Source: Alteromonas stellipolaris
Lineage (GTDB): Bacteria; Pseudomonadota; Gammaproteobacteria; Enterobacterales; Alteromonadaceae
Direction: 5' to 3'
Assembly: GCF_001562115.1 (NCBI RefSeq)
Contig: NZ_CP013926.1
Coordinates: 1,550,001-1,614,000 of the forward strand
Length of the DNA: 64,000 nt
In this document: positions 22,266-29,150 of the stretch, in pieces
Position numbering within the stretch: position 1 is the stretch's first letter
Layout of the letters: each line of letters opens with the position of its first letter
Position numbers and translations under genes: made by a program
The notes under the pieces: generated by a model
The model's database searches: none
Seen by the model: only the letters and a program-made list of their open reading frames with translations
What the model was told of the DNA's origin: nothing

Positions 22266-22284
22266 TACTATGTAATACATAGTA
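22266..22284. promoter_or_regulatory. PadR operator
   Basis: TACTATGTAATACATAGTA is a perfect inverted repeat around one central A and contains ATGT/ACAT, the recognised PadR half-sites. It is placed just upstream of the padR-type gene, within its likely promoter, which suggests autorepression. Confidence 0.8.
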
Positions 22285-22334
22285 TAATTTATAGCATAGT
22301 AAACAACCAAAATACAACTTACGCTTTTAACGGT

Positions 22335-22492
22335 TCGTTTTGGTTTTTTAATTTGTGAGCGAAGAGCAACAATTTAATTTGTTGTTTAATTTTGAGAAGT
22401 TGGAGGGTAATCTGAATTTATTGATTACAGTGTTGAACTCAGAATGATGTGTTTAGATAGGTCGGTTTAGAGGTCTAGTTAGCTGTAATGCA
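22335..22492 (+). repeat. Dispersed ~155-bp element, copy B
   Basis: Diverged partner of copy A (15270-15427). The outer stem is ATTACAG (22424-22430) / CTGTAAT (22483-22489): base-paired like copy A although the bases differ, and with a 17-nt insertion in the loop. It precedes the 44-aa gene at 22575 by about 80 bases. Confidence 0.65.
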
Positions 22493-22574
22493 CTTTAATA
22501 AGAACAATATAAGCATCGAGCACTGAACCCTATTTAAGGTTGCTGACAAGATGTAAAAAAGGATTTTTATCAAA

Positions 22575-22709
22575 ATGAAAATGGTCAAATTTGCAGCGTT
22601 AACTTTAATTGCTATCATTATTGCATTAGCACTTTCTTATGAAAAAATTATCACCGGCATACTATTGCCTCAATATATTGACTGGGCGCATGAATTGGTA
22701 GCCAGGTAG
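22575..22709 (+). CDS. 44-aa single-pass membrane peptide
   Basis: Short ORF, ATG 22575 to TAG 22709, with AAAGGA about 11 bases upstream. Residues 5-20 (KFAALTLIAIIIALALSY) form one membrane segment, then ILLPQYIDWAHELVAR. No family known to me. It follows repeat copy B and precedes an attC-like sequence, as a one-gene cassette would. Confidence 0.45.
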   Translation: MKMVKFAALTLIAIIIALALSYEKIITGILLPQYIDWAHELVAR

Positions 22710-22719
22710 GTTGTTGCGA

Positions 22720-22807
22720 AGTTAACACACAACTAGCTAATTATGTGCAAAGACTGAAGCTTTGTTCAGTCTCTATTCGCTGCAAAAAATTTTAGCCAAG
22801 CGTTATC
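22720..22807 (+). repeat. Possible attC-like site
   Basis: Left GTTAACAC, right AAGCGTTATC. The arms CTAGCTAATT and AATTTTAGCC are roughly complementary and an 8-bp hairpin AGACTGAA / TTCAGTCT sits in the centre. It lies right after the 44-aa gene. Degenerate compared with sites 1-3. Confidence 0.4.
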
Positions 22808-22859
22808 ATCCATAATTGAAAAGTTATGTACTTAAATACAATCTAAGGAAAAAATCAGT

Positions 22860-23090
22860 ATGACTAAAAGGAATAAAATAGGGACTTGGTCAATGTTAGT
22901 TATTGCTTTCGTAGTTTTTATGGCAGCTGTGTTTGTGCTTGGTTCAACAATTGGCTCGATGTATGTATTAGGGTCATTTGAACTGTCGTTCCTTGAAGTC
23001 GGAATCATTTGTGGTGGAATAACATCTATATCTGTTTTTGTACGCTGCGTTAAACAACTGAAAAGTAACTCTGAATTAGCAAGTACATAA
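22860..23090 (+). CDS. 76-aa two-pass membrane protein
   Basis: ATG 22860 is preceded by TAAGGA. Two hydrophobic segments (about 10-33 and 42-62), the second with GIICGGITSISVF, then a short basic tail. No family recognised. Same accessory gene string as its neighbours. Confidence 0.55.
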   Translation: MTKRNKIGTWSMLVIAFVVFMAAVFVLGSTIGSMYVLGSFELSFLEVGIICGGITSISVFVRCVKQLKSNSELAST

Positions 23091-23101
23091 GCAAAAAAGT
23101 A

Positions 23102-23149
23102 CCCAACGCTGCGTGCATAGGGACATTCTAAACAAGCAGGATGTTAGAG
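23102..23149 (+). repeat. Weak attC-like sequence
   Basis: CCCAACGCTGCG ... GGGAC ... GCAGGATGTTAGAG: the ends and the GGGAC box recall attC sites, but the span is short and the stem imperfect. Confidence 0.22.
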
Positions 23150-23165
23150 CTACAAGGAGTTATCA

Positions 23166-23630
23166 ATGAGAAAATTAGTTTCATTATCAATCCTAAGTGT
23201 TTTTGTGATGTCTTGTGCATCGCTTAAGCCCAACGAAACTACCCAAGCTTTTGCTGAAGAACCTATTCGGTATATAGATTTAACTGCAGACAGTAAAATG
23301 GATTTAATCGAGAGGTATTGGGTCGTAATAAAAAGTGCAGACCCCAAGTACCCCGTTGATGCTGCTAGAAGAGGCTTGTCTGGCTGTGTTGATTTTATTG
23401 TAGCAATTGATAGTAACGGAACACTAAGTGGGTTTAAAATTAAAAAATCATACCCTGAAGGTGTATTTGACAAATCTGCGGCGGCAGCATTAAACAGGTG
23501 GAAGTGGTCAGCATCAAAAGACAATATTGAAAACACACCGGTACTAACCACAACCCAATTGAACTTTATGGTTAGCAATTCTAAAAATAAAGCTGAAACA
23601 GAAAAGCAATGCGACTTTTCTCATATATGA
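23166..23630 (+). CDS. Lipoprotein with TonB C-terminal-like domain
   Basis: 154 aa. The signal peptide ends in VMSC (Cys17), suggesting a lipoprotein. The rest is a TonB C-terminal domain: PKYPVDAARRGLSGCVDFIVAIDSNGTLSGFKI and AAAALNRWKW. It lacks the N-terminal membrane anchor and Pro-rich linker of real TonB, so it is unlikely to energise receptors by itself. AAGGAG precedes the ATG. Isolated TonB-domain proteins are frequent in Alteromonadales; role unknown. Confidence 0.75.
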   Translation: MRKLVSLSILSVFVMSCASLKPNETTQAFAEEPIRYIDLTADSKMDLIERYWVVIKSADPKYPVDAARRGLSGCVDFIVAIDSNGTLSGFKIKKSYPEGVFDKSAAAALNRWKWSASKDNIENTPVLTTTQLNFMVSNSKNKAETEKQCDFSHI

Positions 23631-23684
23631 ACAAGTAATTTAGATATTAAGAATCACTCACCCATCCGAACTAAGGAACATAGG

Positions 23685-24278
23685 ATGTTTCCAAATTTAC
23701 GTTCAAAATTTGCGTCAGTCATGTATGTGCAAATTTGGGAGCATCGATTAAAAGTCACTGATACTGCAACGCGCGAATCTTTTGATGATTACCCCGCTAT
23801 AGTCATTAAAACTAACGATAAAGGTGAGAAGCTGATTTCAGGTGTTGGTAAAGAAGCGAGTGAGAAGCTTCAACACAATGAAATTGCCATTAATCCATTT
23901 TCCCACCCTAGAGTACTTTTCTCAGACTTCTATGTAGGCGAAAAACTACTGCAACACACATTCAAGCATTTAAGTAATAATAAAGTGTTACGGCCAAGGC
24001 CTAAGGTTATTATCCACCCGATGGAAAAAACTGAAGGTGGCCTCACTATGATTGAAAAGCGAGCATTCAAAGAGTCAGCGATTGGTGCAGGCGCAATAGC
24101 AGTAAAGATTCATTCGGGCTTCAAATTACGTTTAGAAACAATGAACTTTGACGAACTAGAAGATGACGATAAACCTACAATACAAAGTAGTTCACCACCA
24201 TCAAAGTTGGCTAGCTATGGCGGATTTGTCTTTTACATTGTAATGTTAACTTTAGCTGTTTGGTATTTAGGCAAATGA
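23685..24278 (+). CDS. Truncated MreB-like protein with C-terminal membrane segment
   Basis: 197 aa. Residues 1-145 align by eye with the N-terminal lobe of MreB: MFPNLRSKF, VGKEASEKLQ, ADFF-like SDFYVGEKLLQH, RPRPKVII, and IEKRAFKESAIGAGA (MreB: VERRAIRESAQGAGA). The phosphate-1 loop DLGTAN is replaced (YVQIWEHRL), and everything after the EEP..AAIGAG region is missing. An acidic and Pro/Ser linker leads to a membrane helix (179-195). It is probably not an ATPase or filament former; it may be a decoy or modulator of MreB. The identification is from motif memory. Confidence 0.65.
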   Translation: MFPNLRSKFASVMYVQIWEHRLKVTDTATRESFDDYPAIVIKTNDKGEKLISGVGKEASEKLQHNEIAINPFSHPRVLFSDFYVGEKLLQHTFKHLSNNKVLRPRPKVIIHPMEKTEGGLTMIEKRAFKESAIGAGAIAVKIHSGFKLRLETMNFDELEDDDKPTIQSSSPPSKLASYGGFVFYIVMLTLAVWYLGK

Positions 24279-24367
24279 ACTAGATTAATTGGACCAAAGC
24301 GGGTTGGGATACTTTGAATTTTATAAATTAACACTTATCCCATTCACTAAAGGAAAATGACAACCGG

Positions 24368-24697
24368 ATGGAATATCTCTATTTAGTAGCACTGCTTATA
24401 TTTCTGTTTACTTTTTTTATGTGGAGGTCTCCACGCCTAAATAATCCAGAGCATGTATTGCAAGAGGTTGGTGATGACGTGCTCATTCTTCACACTCCTT
24501 TAGCACGACTTTGGCCATCTCAGGGTAAGCGAATAAAAAAACATAAGGCGGCGCGTATTCAAAAAGCGGGCAATATTGTTACGTTGTTTAGTCACAGCTC
24601 AAATGCTATCGATATCACCCTCTCACAAAAACACAGTGCTCTAGTGTTTGACCGTGCTTGTTTGTTGTTTCCAAGTGCTGAGAAAGGCATTGTTTAA
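24368..24697 (+). CDS. 109-aa membrane-anchored protein, unknown function
   Basis: One N-terminal membrane helix (residues 3-20, YLYLVALLIFLFTFFMW), then a ~85-aa basic soluble region (GKRIKKHKAARIQKAGNIVTLF). No family recognised. It lies 89 bases after the MreB-like gene in the same direction; AAAGGA lies about 17 bases before the start, so translation initiation is uncertain. Confidence 0.55.
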   Translation: MEYLYLVALLIFLFTFFMWRSPRLNNPEHVLQEVGDDVLILHTPLARLWPSQGKRIKKHKAARIQKAGNIVTLFSHSSNAIDITLSQKHSALVFDRACLLFPSAEKGIV

Positions 24698-24820
24698 TGT
24701 GGATAACTACTAGCTGAAACTGGTAAGGACGCAGAGAGAAAAACTTCAACATTATCGATGTTGCAGTAAATCATTTCTCACCGCCCTCTTTTGCCAACCC
24801 TATCATTACGAGGAATTGTC

Positions 24821-25681
24821 ATGAAAGTCTCTGTTGAAATAGTAAATGCATTTATTGACGGTGACACAGGTGGAAATTCAGCCGGTGTGGTTTTAAATGC
24901 GAACGCTTTAACCGCGCAGCAGAAGCTACACGTGGCGCAAAAAGTGGGGCTATCTGAAACTGCCTTTGTTTCTCGCTCAGACGTTGCCACTATAAAGCTG
25001 GAGTTTTTCACCCCAGTACAGCAAATTGCGCATTGCGGCCATGCCACCATAGCAACGTTTAGCAGAATGAGTGAGCTTGGTCTTGTTCAAAATGGGCGGA
25101 TGTCGAAAGAGACAGTAGATGGCGTGAGAGAAATAATTATTGATGGTTCAATGGCATTTATGGAGCAGTCACCGCCGACCTACACCGATGTATTAGATAC
25201 CGAAGAAGTTCGAGCTGCACTTAATCTTTCAAGCGATGTGCTGCTCGACTCAGTAACTATTGTAAATACGGGGAATGCTTTTTTACTTGTGCCCCTTCAA
25301 AATGCGTCTTCTGTCGCTGAGATACACCCTAATCAAGCCCTTATTAATGAAATAAGCGAACAATACGATTTGATAGGTTTTTATGTGTTTTCAAGAGATA
25401 CCGAAGTTGACGGACGTCACGCTGGCGCTAGAATGTTTGCACCACGCTATGGGATAGACGAAGAATCTGCAACCGGCATGGCTGCTGGCCCTTTAGCTTG
25501 CTATCTTCATGACCGCCAAGGACTCGAAGATACGACATTACTGATTGAGCAAGGCCATTTAATGGACCCACCATCGCCCAGCGTAATAAATGTTAATTTA
25601 CAGTTGGTTAATGGTAGCATCAGTCGTTTAATGGCTGGTGGCGTTGGCCGCTCCATTCGACAGGTTGAAATAGAAATTTAA
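24821..25681 (+). CDS. PhzF family isomerase/epimerase
   Basis: 286 aa with the PhzF fold: N-terminal VNAFIDGDTGGNSAGVVL, the catalytic Glu in GLSETAFV, CGHATIATF, and the second-half counterpart ARMFAPRYGIDEESATGMAAGPLACYL. The family includes phenazine PhzF and many proteins of unknown substrate; no phenazine genes are nearby. Start ATG 24821 is fixed by CGAGGA 7 bases upstream. Its stop is the first base triplet of an attC-like sequence. Confidence 0.88.
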   Translation: MKVSVEIVNAFIDGDTGGNSAGVVLNANALTAQQKLHVAQKVGLSETAFVSRSDVATIKLEFFTPVQQIAHCGHATIATFSRMSELGLVQNGRMSKETVDGVREIIIDGSMAFMEQSPPTYTDVLDTEEVRAALNLSSDVLLDSVTIVNTGNAFLLVPLQNASSVAEIHPNQALINEISEQYDLIGFYVFSRDTEVDGRHAGARMFAPRYGIDEESATGMAAGPLACYLHDRQGLEDTTLLIEQGHLMDPPSPSVINVNLQLVNGSISRLMAGGVGRSIRQVEIEI

Positions 25682-25791
25682 GCATGCCGATTTATTGTCG
25701 TAAACAGGGATAGTGGCGTACGTTCTGTGCTTCGCACGATAGCTCGAAGGTTTTTACCCAATAGTGCTGAAAAATCTAATCCAAATGTTAG
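25679..25791 (+). repeat. Possible attC-like site after phzF
   Basis: Begins with TAAGCATG at the phzF stop and ends AAATGTTAGC. Inside are GGGATAG and a small hairpin GTGC-TTC-GCAC. The GTTAG at 25787-25791 holds the stop of a reversed gene, the same arrangement as the toxin gene at site 4. The outer arms pair poorly. Confidence 0.4.
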
Positions 25792-25988
25792 CTCTTATTG
25801 CTCGTCAGCGCCTTTTCTTTCAACGTGTCATCTATAAGATTTTTAGCCGCTATACAGCTCGCTAACGTACTTATGACGAATGTCATCTCTCTTGCATTCT
25901 CTATTCCGGCAACTAGGTACCAAACACAAAACATGATGGCACTTAAAACAAAGTGCGTTGCAACAAATTTTAAATATAGCTTTTTCAT
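25788..25988 (-). CDS. 66-aa two-pass membrane protein
   Basis: MKKLYLKFVATHFVLSAIMF starts a first membrane segment (about 8-27); a second covers about 33-50 (MTFVISTLASCIAAK). The tail is polar. No family recognised. A weak ribosome site, AAGGAATACGGG on the other strand, is not usable; translation evidence is thin. Reversed relative to its neighbours; its stop lies inside a GTTAG motif, suggesting an inverted gene in a cassette. Confidence 0.45.
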   Translation of the reverse strand: MKKLYLKFVATHFVLSAIMFCVWYLVAGIENAREMTFVISTLASCIAAKNLIDDTLKEKALTSNKS

Positions 25989-26123
25989 AGAATTATCAAT
26001 TAAGGAATACGGGCACGGGTCTTGGGATTAGTGAGTTAGCGTCAAAATCATTTTAAGCGATGAGATTTACTTTTCCTACTGAACTGAGTATCGGTTTTAA
26101 TGCACGAAACCAAATTTTTTGCA

Positions 26124-26152
26124 TAAAAAAACTCGGCACTTAATGCCGAGTT
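26124..26152 (-). terminator. Rho-independent terminator of the leftward alginate unit
   Basis: AACTCGGCA pairs with TGCCGAGTT around 5 nt; read on the minus strand it is followed by seven T. It lies 53 bases beyond the PL6 lyase stop. Confidence 0.87.
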
Positions 26153-26204
26153 CATATTATTCACGTAAACGTTTATTCAACGTTTTACACCACGCCAAAC
26201 GCTT

Positions 26205-28493
26205 TTAGTACGTCACGTTTTTCACTTCAAAACTATCGCTATTTGATTGTATCTTAGGCGTATTTTTCATAGTGACATTTTCAATCAAAGTTATAGGCTC
26301 ACCATTGGTTAAATAGAGCGAAATAGGCGCGCTATCAACCCACGTTGAATCGCTAACATGGAGGTTCTGTACACCATGAAAATACATAGAAGCGCCAGTT
26401 CTATGGGTTGAACCTTTACCTACATTGTTTAGCGTATTGTTAGTTATAGTTACCGCTGGGCCAAAAGTACTTTCGTCAAAGCCGCCGCGGTAAATGGTTA
26501 CCACTTCTTCTTTGATGTCTTTAAACGTATTACCCGATAGGGTTAAGTTTTCTACACTGTAAACCCCTAAGTCGTCCGTCTCTTTGTTTAGCGACAGCAC
26601 TGCACCCGTGATGTTTTCCATATGGGAGTTCTTAATATCGATGTAGTCGGCAAAAGTACCAGGGTGCGCTTTAAAGAAGTAGAAGTAGCCGTTGATATCT
26701 AAATCGGTCACCTTCACGTTTTCGACCGACAACGCATAGTTAATATTCATAGAAGAACGGCTGGTTCTAATAATGCTATTTCCTTTGTAATCTGGTGATG
26801 CTGCGCCATCAAACCATAAGTTTTCAACTTCAAGCGCGCCGCCGTTTTCAATTACAATAAAGCTTGGTTTTTCAGAACGAATAACGGGCTTATCGCCCTG
26901 CTCGGCCATAATAGTGATAGGGTGATTAACCGTGGCAAAGCGCGTTAGTAAATACTCTCCACCATTTTCAAGCACTAGAATATCGCCAGGCTTACTTGCA
27001 ACAAGGGCGTTAGCAAGTGTATCCATACCCGGTTTAACCGCAATTTTACTGCCGCTTTTAAAGGGTATTTGGCTTTCGTTTTTCGCATAAAAACGGGCAC
27101 CGGTGTCTTCCTTAGTGACAGGCAGTTTTACTTCACCAAAATCGATGTTGTCTAGCAATGCTTTTTCAGGTACCCACAAGCCATTACTGTTTTTGCTTAC
27201 CTTATAAGGTACTTTTTCAAACCCTGAAGAAAGCAGGTTACTGGCATCTTCATTTAACACATTGCCTTTAAAGGTAATGCCAGAAACATCACTGAATACG
27301 GTAATTGGGTTAAGGTTTTGCTTACCCAATATAATGTTATTTTGCATTTCTGTAGTGGTAGGCGGTGCTGAACGCTCTTCATCTGCCCCTGCGCCAAGCT
27401 GAATATAGTCACTATCAATAACCACGTTATTGTTCATTGCAGATTCAATAACAGGGTCGTAGCGGTTTGGCGGCGAATTCGGTACGCCATTCATGATCAC
27501 CAGCGCACCACGAAAACGACGCCCCGTTAAGCCATACATGTAGTTATTACTCACGGTTTGGTGTTCGTTAATAATGCGTATACCACCCGTATTTGGCTTT
27601 CTATTGCCTAAAAAGTAGTTGTTTTCTACCGTCGTGTAATGGCCATGGCGCATAGTCAGGGTGCCTTGGGCTTCAAAAAACACGTTTCCTTTGAAAGTAT
27701 TGCCACTCGACTTATTCGAAATAATTTCGTGTTCGCCGTTGGTTCTATCAAAGTAGTTATACTGCACTAGTGTGTTAGCGTACTCTCTTGAAAAATGGCT
27801 AGTACCTATGCGTAAGGTTTCGCCGCCATTGGCACCAAGTACTTGTCGTGGGCCAAAGTAGTTGTATTCAATAGTATGATAATTTTTGCGACTGCCTTCA
27901 GAGTTCATACGTACCGCAACGGTTACGCCCCGGTTACGTTTGTTGATGAACGAGTTATGGTCGATACGATTATGTTTGCCATAAATGGCTAACCACAAAT
28001 CAGAGAGTTGGCGCTCTGGGTGACTGAAGTTATCAATTACCACGTTCGTTAATCGGGAATGGTTTGCTAATTCATCTGGCGAAGTGCGAAATGCAATTAC
28101 CTCGCCCGTAGGCGTATGACCATCGGTAAACACTAGCCCTTCTATTACAAGGTATTCACCTGAAACACTTAAGTTCGACAGGCCAGTTATTTTTACTTCA
28201 CCAGGGGTTTGAGCTTTTAGTGTAATGGGGTTGTCTTCAGTGCCCTTCCCCTTTAATACCAGCTCTACGTCATGCCATTCTCCATTTGCCATCACTATGG
28301 TATCGCCTGCTTTCGCTTGGGTTACAGCACTGTTGAATTCATCGATGTTCTTCACCATTTGTGCAGATGCAAATGAGTGAACGCAGAATAAAACCACTAA
28401 GCCAAATAGCTTAGCCGCGCTACTTTTTCGAGCTAGTTGCGGTACAACTTTTTGTAAGGCACTAACCTGTAATGCGAATACGCCTTTCATCAT
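26205..28493 (-). CDS. PL6 alginate lyase (chondroitinase B-like fold)
   Basis: 762 aa. A signal peptide with a long n-region ends at SFASA. The first half is a PL6 parallel beta-helix: EIISNKSSGNTF holds Lys261 and TLTMRHG holds Arg282, the Brønsted base and acid of the family; NGGETLRIG and NGEHE contribute the Ca2+/substrate site. A second beta-helix half (about residues 480-762) matches two-domain PL6 enzymes. The family acts on alginate (poly-M, poly-G or MG depends on subfamily). Start ATG 28493 has ATGGAG five bases upstream; ATG 28532 has none. It is the last gene of the leftward unit. Confidence 0.92.
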   Translation of the reverse strand: MMKGVFALQVSALQKVVPQLARKSSAAKLFGLVVLFCVHSFASAQMVKNIDEFNSAVTQAKAGDTIVMANGEWHDVELVLKGKGTEDNPITLKAQTPGEVKITGLSNLSVSGEYLVIEGLVFTDGHTPTGEVIAFRTSPDELANHSRLTNVVIDNFSHPERQLSDLWLAIYGKHNRIDHNSFINKRNRGVTVAVRMNSEGSRKNYHTIEYNYFGPRQVLGANGGETLRIGTSHFSREYANTLVQYNYFDRTNGEHEIISNKSSGNTFKGNVFFEAQGTLTMRHGHYTTVENNYFLGNRKPNTGGIRIINEHQTVSNNYMYGLTGRRFRGALVIMNGVPNSPPNRYDPVIESAMNNNVVIDSDYIQLGAGADEERSAPPTTTEMQNNIILGKQNLNPITVFSDVSGITFKGNVLNEDASNLLSSGFEKVPYKVSKNSNGLWVPEKALLDNIDFGEVKLPVTKEDTGARFYAKNESQIPFKSGSKIAVKPGMDTLANALVASKPGDILVLENGGEYLLTRFATVNHPITIMAEQGDKPVIRSEKPSFIVIENGGALEVENLWFDGAASPDYKGNSIIRTSRSSMNINYALSVENVKVTDLDINGYFYFFKAHPGTFADYIDIKNSHMENITGAVLSLNKETDDLGVYSVENLTLSGNTFKDIKEEVVTIYRGGFDESTFGPAVTITNNTLNNVGKGSTHRTGASMYFHGVQNLHVSDSTWVDSAPISLYLTNGEPITLIENVTMKNTPKIQSNSDSFEVKNVTY

Positions 28494-28649
28494 AAAAACT
28501 CCATCTTGACGGCGCATTATTTGCTGCGCCATTAAATTTGTTTACTTCTATTTGCTATGCGTTGTGTTACCACTTACAGCCGTAAATTTGTTTATGAATT
28601 TAATGATGCAAGTCACTCACCTTCATGCCATAGCGTGTTAACGTTATGC

Positions 28650-29138
28650 CTATGTAGTTTGAACATATGCCGTGGCGTCTTTAATAATGTCATCCAATGT
28701 TGCTGACACATCTACCTTCAAGCCGTAAGTGGGCATTTCAAAGGTTTGCAATTGATTTTCTAGCAGACGGCCGTCGAAAAAGTGATTTTCCCGTGCAGAG
28801 AGTCTGGCGCTTAATAACCCGTAACTACCTGTAAGCACCACCCATTCAATAGGAAGTGTGTCATTCGCGCTCAATACGTTTCGGTAGCTTTCTTTTAGTG
28901 CTGAACACGCTAGCACAACCCCTTTTTGTTGTTCGTAGCGAGCAAGTTCCCCCGCTAAGGTTTGCAACCACGGCCATCTATCATCATCGGTTAGCGGGAT
29001 CCCGCTTTGCATTTTTGCTTTATTAACTTCAGGGTGAAAATCGTCTGCATCAATAAACGGCAAGCTCAGTTGCTTACTTAATGCCTGCCCTACGGTCGAC
29101 TTTCCGGTACCCGATACACCCGCCACTACAATAATCAT
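28650..29138 (-). CDS. GntK-type sugar-acid kinase (gluconokinase family)
   Basis: 162 aa with the P-loop GVSGTGKST (residues 7-15), DADDFHP, LTDDDRWPWL and ACSALKESYR, all characteristic of thermoresistant gluconokinases. These make 6-phosphogluconate from gluconate. In this alginate setting the substrate may instead be 2-keto-3-deoxygluconate or a relative, since no PfkB-type KDG kinase is present in the window; this is inference. Start ATG 29138 with AAGGG upstream. Only 12 bases separate it from the transporter gene, so they are co-expressed. Confidence 0.88.
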   Translation of the reverse strand: MIIVVAGVSGTGKSTVGQALSKQLSLPFIDADDFHPEVNKAKMQSGIPLTDDDRWPWLQTLAGELARYEQQKGVVLACSALKESYRNVLSANDTLPIEWVVLTGSYGLLSARLSARENHFFDGRLLENQLQTFEMPTYGLKVDVSATLDDIIKDATAYVQTT

Positions 29139-29150
29139 TGCCACTACCCT

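Noticed and set aside
25798..26031. 77-aa plus-strand ORF opposite the 66-aa gene
   Set aside because: No ribosome site and no plausible protein features; the minus-strand frame gives a coherent two-pass membrane protein.
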